64,000 nt of DNA from Sycobia sp. Sy_11 (lineage: Eukaryota; Arthropoda; Insecta; Hymenoptera; Epichrysomallidae): positions 372,001-436,000 of the forward strand of contig JACCIC010000167.1 of assembly GCA_018907035.1 (NCBI GenBank), read 5' to 3'. The first letter of the stretch is position 1, and each line of letters opens with the position of its first letter. Under the pieces are notes generated by a model. The model ran no database searches, was not told the origin of the DNA, and saw nothing but the letters and a program-made list of their open reading frames with translations. The position numbers and the translations under genes are program-made. This document shows positions 33,146 through 45,303 of the stretch, in pieces.

Positions 33146-35231
33146 ATGACTTCTTTTAGAGAAATTTATTGTAAATATGGTAGTACTATTAAAGATTATT
33201 GTTCAAAATGGATAAAAATGAATTTAAAAGTTGTAATTCTTAAAGAAAAACTTACATTCCTTGTTAGATGCAAGAAATCAAATATATTTCCAATAAACAT
33301 TAATAATAGATTTCATGATGAATATTTTTTGCAGGTTTATAGTAATAATGTTTGTTATGATCTAAAGAAGAATATTTTCTTTTTCAAAAATAAATTACTT
33401 AATTTAGAAATTAGAAATTTACATATTCAGATTCATTTCCTAAATAGATATTTATTAAAGATTGAATATTATTTATATCAAAATATAGAAAGAAATGAAT
33501 GATATGAATTTTTTCGTGGTCAAAACAAACATTTTATTAAGACAAAATATATTAATAGACAAACATTAAAAAGGAAATTTTGAATGTTTAAGAAATACAA
33601 AACAATTTCAAAGCTATCAGATTAACAATGCAAACAATAAACATTGGTTTAGGAATCTAACTGACAAGGAGATACCAAATGAAGTAATACACATCATGTC
33701 TAAAAGTGCCAAACATGGAATATTATATTGTAAAAATAATCTTCCGAACAAAGAAATCATCGCGGAGGTTGAAAGTGATCTTTTTGGTTTAAATGATGAA
33801 GTGAAAAAGGAATGTAGGGCATCTTTAGTTAATGTCATTAGTAATTTCAAAAGAGAAAATAAATTTGATAATTTTTTAAATCGTAATTTTATATATGATT
33901 TAATTACCGCGAAGAATTTTTTGAGAAATAACCCTAATATAATCTTCCAAAAGGCCGACAAATATATTGGTTAAGATAGTTGGAAGAACTAGTTCTTATA
34001 TTAAAGATAGTTGGTGTTTTTACAATGAAATGAAAGATATTGTTATTCCGAAAAACTACAAGATGATTTCATTGGATGTAGTATCTTTGTTTAAAAATGT
34101 ACCTTTAGAACTGCTAAATGATATTATACAGGAGAAGTGGCATGAAATTAATTTACACATAAAATTAACAATGAATGAATTTATTAAAGCAATTAATTTA
34201 GTTTTTAATAACACAATTTTTTCATTTGATAATAAATTTTATGAACAAAAATACAGATGTCCAATGGGGTCGCCTTTGTCACCGGTTATAACTAATTTAG
34301 TTATGGAAAAGTTGGAAAGTATAGCCTTGTCAAAATTGCTTTTTGAACCAATGATATTTAAGAGATTTGTTGATGATATCTTTACAATTGTTCCGGAAGT
34401 TTTTGTGGACGAAATGGTGGATGTTTTTAATTCTGTACATGGCAGAATTAAATTTACAAGGGAGGTTGACGTTCATACTCAGTTAAGTTTTCTGGACATT
34501 AATGTCATTAGATGTAGTAATAATAAGGTGAAACTTAATTGGTACAGAAAGCCTACTTGGTCAGGTAGGTTTTTAGATTTTAATTCACACCACCAATTCG
34601 GAAACAAAATTGGAGCATTAAAGGGTGTCATTGACAGAGCAATAAAATTGTCACATAAAGATTTTAGACAAAATAATTTACAGATCGTAAGAGAAACTTT
34701 TATTAATAATCGTTATCCAGTTCAATTTATTAATAGATTAATTGCTGAGAGATTGTTTGACATTTATAATACCGAAAATAGACATAGTGCAGGAGTTGAT
34801 GCTAACGGAGGTAAAATTATTGTCTTGCCACATGTTAGAGGATTGTCTGAAATATAACATTCAAATTTTCTTTAAAAATAGCAATAATTTGAGTAGATTG
34901 TTTAATAATTGCAAAGCTAGGGATGATTTATGCTTAAAATCAGAAGTTGTTTACAAGATTGGACAAACAGGTAGATATTTAAAAAAGAAAATTTATGCAC
35001 ATAAAATAGTTTACGTAGCTCACATATTACTTACGGTTTAAAACAGCATTGTTTAAAGTTTTTTCATTCTTTTGATTTTGTGAATGCGGATATTTTGCAA
35101 CATGGTACTAATAATAAGTATAAACGCGAGAGTCTTGAATGTATTCACATTTTCAGGAATCGAAATAATGTAAATTTAATGTTAGAGTCTGGTAGATTAG
35201 ACAGTGTTTATCATTCCTTATTAAATTGATT
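33146..35231 (+). pseudogene. Penelope RT + GIY-YIG endonuclease, broken
   Basis: The N-terminal region (33146-33502) is Lys/Asn/Ile-rich. A conserved segment 'LITAKNFLRNNPNIIFQKAD' follows (33696-33960), with a deletion and frame change near 33965. The RT domain (33967-34857) has 'LDVVSLFKNVPLELL', 'CPMGSPLSPVITNLVMEKLE', the catalytic 'RFVDDIF' (near 34365-34385) and 'LSFLDINV'. The last part (34857-35231) is the endonuclease, but its GIY-YIG core is cut by a deletion: only 'VVYKIGQTGRYLKKKI' remains. Stops and frameshifts follow. This enzyme class primes at endonuclease nicks; copy 2 has the better endonuclease. Confidence 0.85.
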
Positions 35232-35394
35232 GGTTTTGGAGAATTTGTGTAGAGGGGGAATTTATATTTAATTTACTAAATTTGGTGGTGGGAATGGGTA
35301 TATATAGATTAGGATATAAGGTTTAGTTTCGTCCCTGATGACCTTCAATTAGGTAAGGGTGTTGCGGACAGTCAGACTGCACTTTACTAACAAA

Positions 35395-35614
35395 GAATTT
35401 TTTCAGCTAATATTTTATTTTCGGATTAGTCTACGGGGGTGAATGAAACAAGGACAGTCTGACTGTCATTATAATTTTAATTTAATTTTTAATTTAATTT
35501 TTAGTTTTAATTTTAATTTTATTTTTATTTATTTTTATTTTTAGTTTTTATTTTTATTTTTAGATTGTATTGATTGGACTGTAAGACCAATAAAAAAAAT
35601 ATTTATTAATTTAT
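35395..35614 (+). repeat. 3' pLTR of Penelope copy 1
   Basis: Direct repeat of 32878-33075, with a longer T/ATTTTT-rich stretch. It ends immediately before the LTR-like repeat at 35616. Confidence 0.8.
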
Positions 35615-35615
35615 A

Positions 35616-36085
35616 TATTTATATAAATTAATAAAATAAAAATAAAATGTTCGTTATTTATATAATCTCACTAATTTTAAGGTAAATCCAAAATATTATA
35701 CATATGAATATGGCCTTGCATATAACTGTTTGGTTTACGTAAGAATTATTAATTATAATTGTTAAAATGAACCAAAATGTAAATCATGATTTGGCAACCC
35801 CTAACGCCATCTCAGAGAGCGAGAGAGAGAGAGAGAGAGAACTTAGCGGGACCACCCCCGCTTAGCACCTCCCTTTTTCCTTAATTTGAACCGCCCCTTT
35901 GCATGGAATTCACGACTTCCCATGAACCCAGCAATGGTCCCATTGGCACGGGCAAACAAAGGGAGAAAGTTGGCCTCATTTACTCCTCCAGAAAACGTTT
36001 TTCATGAAGGAGGATTCGCTCACTTTAAAGGGGTCCGAACTTCACTTCACAAAGCAATTCAGCCACACGTGACTAAAAATCAAAC
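35616..36085 (+). repeat. LTR-like repeat, left copy
   Basis: This matches 45761-46207 at roughly 90% by eye: TTGGCAACCCCTAACGCCAT, CTTAGCACC, TTTGCATGGAATTCACGACT, ACTCCTCCAGAAAACGTTTT and more. It lacks the part corresponding to 46208-46696. The two copies frame the env-bearing Gypsy element, so it is probably its damaged 5' LTR or an independent LTR of the neighbourhood. A (GA)n tract lies at 35818-35840. Confidence 0.6.
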
Positions 36086-36266
36086 TTAAAAAAAAATGGG
36101 AAAACGAAATATAAACACTGCACACATATAACTACATATATGCATATATCAGTACTGCTAGAGGACAAAGAGTCAATTTACATGCATTTCTATACATACC
36201 TAATTAAATTCTTCTACCTAAAAGTTCCTATGACGCAAATTAAGGGTTATCCTTGTACTTGTAAAT

Positions 36267-36545
36267 GATTCCCGTACTATCGCCTGAAGGAATCAGAACG
36301 TACACGGATGTCCGCCTAGAACGTATGGAAAGACGGATCGCTGAACTCATTGAGAACGATACCGCTGATCCGAGCAAAGAAGTTTTTAACTTATTGCAAC
36401 TAGGGGGAGAAGAAATAAAAAAAATTTAAGAGAACCCTTTTGACAGTAGTGGAAGCCACACTTAAACTACACAAGAATCTCCAATCCACGGATGCTATAA
36501 ACAAGTTAGAAGAGGCATTTAACCACTTAAGTCTGGAAGGTTAAC
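36267..36545 (+). pseudogene. Short 5' ORF of the env-bearing Gypsy element
   Basis: Frame 36267 starts MIPVLSPEG and reads for ~55 residues. After one frameshift near 36427 it resumes as a Leu/Glu-rich helix ('LEEAFNHLSLEG') up to 36543. It lies right before the ORF at 36548 and is probably the original N-terminus of that protein or a leader ORF. Confidence 0.4.
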
Positions 36546-36547
36546 CC

Positions 36548-37003
36548 ATGCCAATAACACGAGGAGCCGCGAAAAAGCAACAGGAAAGAACGGCGGATGA
36601 ACTTAAAGTTGAAAAGGAAAAAGAATCTATAGAGGAAGAAAAGAGAAATCGGATAGCATTGGAAGAGCAAGCATTCGAACATCGTCCAAGATTAGCAAGG
36701 AGCCCTAGCAAAAACCCAGATGTGCCAATCATAGAAGCATCGACTTCCACAAGGCAACCCTTCGCAACATCATCCCCTCAAAGGGAAGAAACATCAGAAC
36801 AATTAACTAAAGCTCTGAAACTAACTGAAAAAACGATATCCCCGAAACAACCGTCTATAACAGAATTATTCTCAATAGTTGCCACTACTTTTTCTCAAAC
36901 ATACTCGCATGCTTCTCCATTAAATTTAATAGATTTTGGTGACCAAACTACCCAACGACTAGCAAAGGATCTGAGGGAACACCAAGCCTCCGCTCATCTT
37001 TAA
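36548..37003 (+). CDS. Gypsy gag-region ORF (N-terminal, charged)
   Basis: An uninterrupted 151-residue ORF starting MPITRGAAKK. A Glu/Lys-rich helix comes first, then a Ser/Pro-rich linker and a C-terminus with 'PLNLIDFGDQTTQRLAKDL'. It lies upstream of the recognisable capsid in a different frame. It may be a separate accessory protein or the N-terminal part of gag after a frameshift. I know no function for it. Confidence 0.45.
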   Translation: MPITRGAAKKQQERTADELKVEKEKESIEEEKRNRIALEEQAFEHRPRLARSPSKNPDVPIIEASTSTRQPFATSSPQREETSEQLTKALKLTEKTISPKQPSITELFSIVATTFSQTYSHASPLNLIDFGDQTTQRLAKDLREHQASAHL

Positions 37004-37068
37004 GTAATTGTTACTTAGGTTTCCCAGAAACCATAATTGATCAAAACGAACTCAATATACACCCAAAT

Positions 37069-38070
37069 ATGGCAACTACAGCGACTTTGGCAATATCCTT
37101 GAGAGATGCAGCAAGGCTCGTACCAGAATACGATGGATACAACTACCCACTACAGCAATTCTTAGAATATTGCTCAGACGCATTAGAACTAATTGACCTC
37201 AGCCTCGAAGGAAAATTCACCCTCTACCTTAAAAGTCGTCTTACCGGCGATGCCCGGGATGCAATGGCTAGAACCAAAGACGAAACATTTAACGATTTTA
37301 AGGAATACCTTCGAGAAGCATTCTCTTCCTCAAAAACGGTAGGGCAATTGATCGGAGAGCACAGCAATGAGTTCCAGTGAAAAAACGAATCAGTGTTAAC
37401 ATACGCCAACCGACTAAGGAATTTAGCTACCCAAATATACGAGGCAAACAGATTAGCTACTAATGCACCCGCTACAACAGCCTTTAAAACACACATAGAC
37501 AGCACGCTAATAGATTGTTTTCGAGCTGGTCTTAGATCCGATATTACGCTTCGCCTAAGACCAACAGAACAAGTACAAGATATAGTTAAGGATGCTATCG
37601 CCGTCGAAAGAGAAATCCAAAGAAACCAACAATTGACCGAAAGAGACAACTTTATTGCAAGAGGGAATAATAAACGCATAGTTTAAATATGCGAATTAGA
37701 AGAACCAGCACCGCCGAAAGACATACAATGTAGTGGCAAGAAAGAATACCCTGCGCTAGAATGTCGTAGCAGGATAAGAAATACACAAATACAAGAAATG
37801 TGCCAAATTTGTAAAAGGACGAACCATACTGCTTCCCAATGTTACAATTTAATCAAATGCCAAGTTTGTAATAGAACAGGACACACTGCCCGTGATTGCA
37901 GAAGCAAACCACCCTCAATAACGTGTCAACTACATAGCAAGCCAGGCCACACTGCTAATTATTGTCGCGGCAATAACTCAAACAATCAGCGAAGTGAACG
38001 ACAACCGGCGGTAACATGCCAGAAATGCGGACGTATAGGGCACACTTACGCCAAATGTAGAACTCGCTAA
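37069..38070 (+). pseudogene. Gypsy gag: capsid and four zinc knuckles
   Basis: Frame 1 starts at ATG 37069 ('SLRDAARLVPEYDGYNYPL', a typical capsid opening) and continues through the stops TGA 37378-37380 and TAA 37684-37686. The capsid C-terminal part is 37393-37680. Then come four knuckles in 37798-38060: CQICX4HX4C, CQVCX4HX4C, a third with CX2H in place of CX2C, and CQKCX4HX4C. Four knuckles is more than the usual one or two. The stops make it a pseudogene. Confidence 0.8.
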
Positions 38071-38280
38071 ATTACACAAACAAACCCAGACACGCCCAAT
38101 AAACCGGTCTATGCCTATTGTAAAATTGTGGATCACACTAAAAAGATTCTATAATCAGGGAAATGGTTACGGTCCCAGGAACCCGAGCGCGACCGTAGGG
38201 ATTCCGGAACTACCAACGCGCTCAACAAATATGACTCAGTTGTCGGATCTTCTAGGGGAATTAATATCCTCCGTACCGGA

Positions 38281-38625
38281 ATAATTCGTTATATACCATA
38301 CGTAAAGGTACAATTCGGCCCGGAACATAACCTCACCTTTATGCTAGGTAGCGGTTCCGAAGTGTGCATCGTCAAAGCAGGGGTTGTACCAGATAAAGCA
38401 GATCTAAATAGGAATAAAATCTATACGCTCAAAGGAGTGGGCAATAGTAAGGAAAATACGCTGGGGGTAGTACAATTCCGAATAGCTGGAATGAAAGCAG
38501 AATTTTCGATCGTCTCTGATGAATTTCCGATTTCCTATAATAGAATCATAGGATCCGATTACCTTATGGATAGTCGCGCTGTATTAAATTTTCGACATAA
38601 AGAATGAACCATAAACGATCAAACT
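38281..38625 (+). pseudogene. Aspartic protease domain 1
   Basis: A retropepsin-like fold in the gag frame: 'FMLGSGSEVCIVKAG' at the active-site position (the catalytic Asp replaced by Gly: L-G-S-G-S), a flap region, and 'YNRIIGSDYLMDSRAVLNF', matching the C-terminal IIG-x-D block. It stops at TGA 38605-38607. The lost catalytic Asp means no activity. Confidence 0.7.
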
Positions 38626-38744
38626 TCCGAACTAAAAATAGGAAATAGAACCATGGAAATGCCTGAATTTGGAATTATCAATATTCACACGGAACAGGAA
38701 AAGGAACTTCTACCTGCTATAAATGTCCGAGATCCAACGGCAAT

Positions 38745-39150
38745 ACATCCACATTTCTTATAGACACAGGATCGGAAGCAAATCTAGTGAAAAAGGGTAC
38801 ACTACCCACTTACCATGAAATAAATGAATCAGATCCAGCTTTTTTGAACGGCATAAGTCCCGAACTACTCCAAACGATTGGGATATCATTGTGATGCGCA
38901 AGTAAAACTAAACTACAAGTCAAAACAAATGGAGTATCCTACTGTTGATCGCCCAATTACCTTTATATCACCTGAAAATTTAACCAAGGAATTTCAAAAA
39001 CCACCAGAAGAAGAAACACCGGACTATACAAATTACTCGACAAACGTCAACAACCTTAGTGACGAATTTAGTGAGAGTGATGAAACCGACGAAGAACTAG
39101 ACAGAGATTTATTATATATTAACGATGAAACGGATCAATTCCTTGAATAA
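38745..39150 (+). pseudogene. Second protease-like active site and acidic linker
   Basis: A second active-site motif, 'TFLIDTGSEANLVKKG', lies at 38751-38798 in frame 3, with the catalytic Asp at 38763-38765. After a frameshift near 38880, frame 1 resumes and becomes an acidic stretch ('DEFSESDETDEELDRDLL') up to the stop at 39148-39150. Two protease starts in one pol are unusual. Confidence 0.55.
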
Positions 39151-39225
39151 TATTTTGGCAACAAGAGTATAGTAGTTAGGACATTACATCCAGTTACACA
39201 AGCGGTTATCTCAGAAAACTTAAAT

Positions 39226-40640
39226 ATGACTTACATCGAAGTCGAATCTAAAATTCCCAATCTAGGGACCAGGACCGTGGCGTGTACCCAAACCATAAAT
39301 ATAAGGGAGTTAATACGTACCGACCACTTGTACCATGCAGAAAAGGAATATGTACAGACCTTGGTCGAAGAAAATCGTGATGTCTTCTTACCTGGCGACA
39401 CTCTACCGGGCACATATATAACAATGCATGGAATAAAAATAATCGATGACGAATCCATTAATATTAAACAATATAAAATCCCCCATACATTAAAAGGGGA
39501 AATCGACAGACAAGTAAATGATCTCCGAGCCACGGGTATAATAAAAGATTCAAAGTCTCCTTGGAATAGCCCTTTATGGATTGTTCCCAAGCGTGCAGAC
39601 TCAGAAGGTCGCCCTAGCTGGCGCATGGTGCTTGACTTCAGGGCACTAAATGACAAAACTATTAGTGACACCTATCCCCTGCCTAATATAACCGAGATAT
39701 TTGACCAGGTAGGAGGCGCCAAGTATTAAACAGTACTGACCTCGCATCAGGATTTCATCAAACCAAGATGGATCCGAAGGATACATATAAAACGGCATTT
39801 AGTATCCCCTTTGGACATTACGAATTCGTTAGAATGCCTTTAGGACTTAAAAATGCACCCGCAGCGTTTCAAAGGCTAATGGATAGTCTTCTAAAGGGAC
39901 TGAAAAATCAAACTCTTCGTATATTTCGACGACATCGTCACATACGCCAACACATTAGAGGAGCACGAAGAAAAAATAAAACTATTATTAGACAGACTCG
40001 GAGGAGCTGGACTAAAATTACAATTCGACAAGTGCGAGTTTTTAATAAGTGAGGTTAATTATTTAGGACACCGGCTGAGTGAACAAGAACTGAGCCCAGA
40101 TCCCAAAAAAATTGAAGCCGTAAAAAATTTTCTACACTCCAAGAATATGAAGAATGTCAGGCAATTCCTTGGTTTAGCCGGTTATTATCGCCGATGCATA
40201 GAAAATTTTGCGGCGGTATCGAAACCTTTAACTAAATTATTGCAAAAAGATGTCACATTCCAGTGGTCCGATAAAACAGAAAATACATTTCAGAGATTAA
40301 AAGTAATAATATGCAATGCACCCTTGCTACAATTCCCCGACCTTACACAACCATTTAACATAACTACAGACGCATCTGGATACGCTGTAGGAGAGTACTG
40401 CATAACGCCGAATTAAACTATGAAGTGTATGAAAAGGAAGTATTAGCCATTATACTCAGTGTGAAAGCATTCGGTTTTACGTTTATGGTAGAAAAATTAC
40501 GATTATAACGGACCATCAGCCATTAATATGGTTCAAAACAGCTGACCTGAACACACGCGTACAAATATGGCGCTCGAAATTGTTTGAGTACGGCTATACA
40601 GTTCTTTAGAATCCAGGGAAATTAAATTCCAATGCGGATG
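39226..40640 (+). pseudogene. Gypsy reverse transcriptase and RNase H, frameshifted
   Basis: The RT reads in frame 1 (39226-39727: 'YKIPHTLKGEIDRQVNDLRA', 'GRPSWRMVLDFRALNDKT'), then frame 3 (about 39730-39910: 'LASGFHQTKMDPKDTYKTAF', 'GLKNAPAAFQRLM'), then frame 1 again with the catalytic 'VYFDDIVTYA' (39919-39948) and 'FLGLAGYYRRCIENF'. RNase H begins 'FNITTDASGYAV' near 40360-40395, then breaks: a TAA follows at 40413-40415, later pieces are out of frame, and the end is 'NADALSRNP' near 40630-40655. The order and motifs are standard for Ty3/Gypsy. Confidence 0.9.
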
Positions 40641-40666
40641 CCTTATCTCGCAACCCACCAGATACT

Positions 40667-42706
40667 ATGGCCACAAACGTAGTCACTCGTTCGGGTCGTA
40701 ACTTCGAACCAATTTCTCGGCTAAGGAAACAAAAAACAACTAGTAACCTACGAAGAAAAGACCTCCACGAAAAAGGGGTAGGCCAAAAAGGGACATACAA
40801 GATTTACCACAACAAGGACCTAACGAGAAAAAGGATAACCTACCAGACCACGATAAGCGTCCAGTTTGAAATGTCACAACTGACACAACCACAACAACAC
40901 AACAACACAACCACAACAACACAAATGACACAACCAGCGTCAAATTATGCTGGAAGCGAATTGAAAAAAGAGGAAGAATTTGAGGCTGAACCAGTCGTCT
41001 TCCCACAAACTTCTGCTTCTAAACAACCTGATACAAACTCCATTTCTTCATTAGAATCAAAAGAATTAGACCCTTCCGACAAAGAACGGGAAGGAAACAA
41101 AGTGCACCCCGGATACAATCAAGTAATAGAACCAAAAGAGTCATTCTGGCATCGAAAGGATAATTTGGTTCTTTTTGTTGATATTAGAGGAGAACCTTGC
41201 GATGACGGCACGAAAAAAATATTAGAATGACACAAAATAAAACTAACTCCGATGGAGTTAGGAGACGTCCAACAAGTTAAAGGAAAAAGGTGTAAAAACT
41301 ATTTCTTTTTGTGTATCAGAGAACAACTTGTATCACTAGGGATAATCGAAGAAAACATTTATAAAACCCTAGTCACGCTGAAAAAACTTTTGGCAAAGAC
41401 AGGGGAAACTATCATGAGCATTGCAAAATATAAAGCTATAGAAAACCTAGAATGGCAACACGTACATGAACAATTAAAAATAGTGTTCAACGACTCACAT
41501 GTGAAGGTTCTGATTTGTACTGATACTTTAAAATATGTGCCAATAGAGAAAAGGGACGAAATATTCGTCGAGCTACATAAATCTCCCATAGGTGAACATA
41601 GAGATGTATCTAAAACTTACAATAGAATAAGACAAAAATACTTTTGGGAAAATCTGAAGGATGACATCCAACGTAGAATTCAGCAGTGTTTGGATTGTCA
41701 ATTGAAAAAATTGGTTCGACTGAAAACCAAACAATCAATGATAATTACAGACACACCCGGTGTACCTTTACGAAAGGTGGCCTTAGACGTAGTAGGGCCA
41801 CTAAAACGAACGAACAATGGCAATGAATACATCCTCACTATTCAAGACCAATTCACGAAGTTCTGTGTGAGAATACCACTGCAAGACCGTCTGTCCTCAA
41901 CAATTGCCGATGCCTTCATAAAAAGATTTATTTGCATATTCGGAACACCAAAAGTGATTCTCACGGACCAAGGTACGAATTTCTTGAGCAGCCTGATGAA
42001 TAGGATAGCTAAACATTTTAAAATAACAAAGTTACGCACAACGGAATTTCATCCCCAATCCAATGGCTCCTTAGAATGGTCACACGATGCCTTAGGCGAA
42101 TTCTTGAAGCAATATACCACAAACGACGGCGAATGAGATAACTGGCTTGATTTGGCGATGCTTATCTACAATACCTGTGTATAGGAGGGTACCAAGCATG
42201 CCCCTTACGAACTCGTATTCGGACGTTTAGCAAGATTACCTTTGACTGACCCACTAAGAGAAGCGGATCTACTCCCGACATATAAAGGCTACTTAATTGA
42301 CTTAGTAACACGACTAAACGGTCTACAAAAAATCGTATATGAGTATCTAGTCTCATCCAAATTTAAAGAAAAAAAATATTATGACCGAAATTTAAATTCC
42401 CAAAACTTCAAACTAGGAGATTACGTGTTCTTATTATCCGGCCCTAAGCGAGGGAATTTTAATAACCATTATTCAAGACCTCACAAAATATTAGAAGTCT
42501 TAACTAATAATAATATTCGAATCCAAATCAACAAGGGTAGCAAAATTGTTCACGCTAATAGACTTAGGATATCGCATATTAATCTAGAATCTTTAACACT
42601 CAAAAGGGGACCGAAAGGAAAAGGGGGAAAACCTAAGAGTGCTTCAGAATTCGTTTCAGAACTTCGTCCTCTGTTAACTCCTCACATATCCCTTTCCAAA
42701 TTTTAA
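40667..42706 (+). pseudogene. Gypsy pol linker and integrase, three in-frame stops
   Basis: Frame 2 runs from 'MATNVVTRSGRNFEP' through a Thr/Gln-rich linker to integrase, interrupted by TGA 41228-41230, TGA 42134-42136 and TAG at about 42182. The zinc domain has 'HKSPIGEH...CLDCQLKK' (about 41573-41705). The core has Asp in 'VALDVVGPL' (near 41790), Asp in 'ILTDQGTNF' (near 41965) and Glu in 'SNGSLEWSH' (near 42075). A basic C-terminal tail ends at 42706. All three catalytic residues are present. The env gene follows, as in errantivirus-type elements. Confidence 0.88.
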
Positions 42707-42787
42707 CAATTTTTTTTTATTTCTTTTTATTTTTAAACTAAGATTATCTAAGAGTTTTTTTCCACTATTTTTGAAACACAGAAGATA

Positions 42788-44732
42788 ATGTTATTTTTGT
42801 TACAGAAAACAATGACGCTAAGATTCCTATATTTTTTATGCCTCGTCCAAATAGTAATGGGAATAATTGGGTACGATTGTGGGTCTCCGTACACAAACAT
42901 GACTAAGGTGTCACTCACAGAGGTAGGAGAATGTACCGTCCCAGACAATGACGCAAAGGTGACTGACCAATACGTACAATTATTACAAATTAACAAGTAC
43001 ACCGAAACAAAAATTTACCAGTGTAAGATCCAAATGGAGAGAACGATCTTTTATTGCGGTGCTCTATCGCACATATCTCTTGTAAACGGAAGTAGAGCCC
43101 AGTACATTCGCGAGATAGAACAGACTAGTTGCTAAAACTTGCACGCAATTGGTACATTAAAAATAGGTGATCGTATAACTACACCTCTGAAGTTAAATCG
43201 AACCACGTCTCATAGTCTGTCACTAGCGGGAAATGTCAACACCGACGGTAAATGCGACGGTGTCGGTTATTTCGAACCTTATGGATCGTGGAACTCCATA
43301 GTTGTACAGGCCTTAGCAACTATAACGCTAACCGATGGCTTAGGTAACGTAGACTTAGATAGTAATATTATCCGATAGTAATAAATCCGGAACGGTATGC
43401 CCATTTTTCGCTGGGAACTGCGTCGATCAAGAGGGAGGGTACACGTTATGGAAACCAATCCCTAGCAACGCGTGTAAATTCAACAGATTTAGTGTCCTAT
43501 TTGAAGGACTCGCACAGAAAATAACAGATCCAGAATTAGTTCATGGGCAAACCGTGTACTCCCTCTCTTCTAGAGAAGTGACGTTTGACCTTACTAGCAA
43601 AGGACACGAGTATATATGCGGATATAAAATAACAAAAACCGAACATCCGAAGCTCGTAATTTACGAAACGGTTAGAGGCCAATCATTTGCGAATTCAGGC
43701 ACAACTAATACCGCAGATCTAGATTTATTTACTTACGTAAACTCAAAATTTGTATACGTGGAAAAGTACATACGCACTCAGGTAAAACAGCTATATCAGG
43801 ATGTAGTTTTTCAGCGTTGCAACATAGAACGACAAACTATAAAGAACGCACTGTCTATAGCTACTCAAGCTCCCGACGAGTTCGTGTACAACATCATGAA
43901 AGGTCCTGGATACATGGCAGTATTAGCAGGAGAAGTCATCCATCTGGTTAAATGTATACCCGTAGAGGTAAAAATACGTCGCAGCTCAAAATGATATATG
44001 GAACTACCAGCTACAAGAGAAAATAAAACGTTATACATGACTCCTAGAACTCACATCCTTAAAAGAAAGGGCACCATTGTAACATGCAACCCCATGCTCC
44101 CGGCAGCATACCAAATAAGCGATCAATAGTATAAGATTATGCCTATACCTACAACAGGATTAAGCCCCGCTCTACTAAAGCCGCATTCAGAACCAACCTG
44201 GAAATATACTAGACCGCAAGATTTTGCCACAGACGGTATTTACACCCAGGAGGATATAGATCGACTTCGGGAATCCATCATGTTCCCAGTCGAAAAATCG
44301 GCATTTCTTAACGATGCAGCAAGAGAAATCAATGGTCACCCAATAGACAACGACGAAGGGACCATGTAAAAGCTATTAAATGATAATGCAGTAAGCAAGC
44401 TTGTCAAATTTACTTGGATTAGGATTTGGGTAAAATTAGTATCCTTCGGCACAACCAGCGCAGACATCATAGGAGTCTTATTTATCATACCAACAATTAA
44501 AACAATCGTGTGTGTCATCATCAACGGATATGCGCTCCACCAAGTCTATGGGTTTTCAATCCATCTGCTTGGAGCTATGTGGACTGGCCTCACGCGCCTA
44601 TTAATAGCACGTAACGACAAGAATAAAGAAAATCAGCCAGCAGATATTGAGGCGGCATGCCCACTCACTACGAGACCAGAGCCGCCATCACAACAGAATC
44701 AAACTAGCAAGTTCTTTGAGATCAGTATGTAG
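42788..44732 (+). pseudogene. Env-like glycoprotein gene (Monjiviricetes/chuvirus-type), broken
   Basis: This lies after integrase in env position. It starts with a signal-peptide-like hydrophobic N-terminus (42788-42870), followed at once by a Cys-containing ectodomain ('GYDCGSPYTNMTKVSL'). N-glycosylation sequons and spaced Cys residues continue through pieces at 43139-43378, 43390-43994 and 44139-44368. Near the end a hydrophobic membrane segment ('ADIIGVLFIIPTIKTIVCVI', about 44460-44520) and a short basic/polar tail are seen. In-frame stops at about 43133, 43376, 43992, 44128 and 44367 break it. The layout recalls glycoproteins captured from chuvirus-like negative-strand viruses by insect retroelements; that assignment is from memory and needs a search. 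Confidence 0.6.
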
Positions 44733-45281
44733 AACGACGTCGTGATTTCCAGAAACTAAAGTAAATATGATGAATTACAATCAAAACACGATAAGTATTT
44801 TATTCCTACTTACCTGAACATTTATATACTTTTCCACATCAACCACACAATTGAAGAATAAAGAATCAGGCGATACTCTAAAAATCAAATTTTCACCAAA
44901 TAATCTATACCGCCAGGATTAGATGATAGCCAATTTTTTTTGCTAATTTAAAAAAAATTATGGCAAAAACGTGTTACGTCGCAACGCAATTTCGTTGAGA
45001 AAATATTCCGAAAAGAAAACTCCGAATATTTTCTCACGAACTACCGAACCCCACCGGAAGGGAAAGCGGGAAAGAGTGCGCACATTATAATTTACGACCC
45101 AACCAAGCGTCGCGTCGTCTTCCTGCTCCTTATGTCTGCAACGCGTGCCTCGACCTTGAGAAAAATACGACTCAAATTGTAAGAAGGCTTAACCCGTGCT
45201 GGCGCGAGATTTCCACTTCGGAAAACTCCTTGCCAGTACAAGATGAGCGCATACTGTGAGTTAGAAACCTAAAACAATAAG
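44733..45281. other. 3' untranslated region of the env-bearing Gypsy element
   Basis: No gene. AT-rich at first, then a GC-richer part (45000-45260) up to the purine tract. Confidence 0.5.
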
Positions 45282-45303
45282 TGAAGGGGGGAAGGAAGAG
45301 AAG
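45282..45303 (+). other. Polypurine tract of the env-bearing Gypsy element
   Basis: A long purine run with G6 (GTGAAGGGGGGAAGGAAGAG) directly precedes TGTCAAC, the likely 3' LTR start. Confidence 0.6.

Larger units (their letters stand above)
32878..35614 (+). mobile_element. Penelope-like element, copy 1, with direct terminal repeats
   Basis: Near-identical ends at 32878-33075 and 35395-35614 share AAGAATTTTTTCAGCTAATA, GATTAGTCTACGG, the GACAGTCTGACTGTC palindrome, a T-rich tract and TTGATTGGACTGTAAGACC. They frame an RT and GIY-YIG body in plus orientation, as in the pLTR arrangement of Penelope elements. The body carries several breaks, so it is inactive. Confidence 0.85.

Noticed and set aside
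35886..36089. A 67-residue plus-strand frame, partly paralleled at 46135-46335
   Set aside because: It lies in the LTR-like repeat, is not conserved in frame between the two copies and has no domain.
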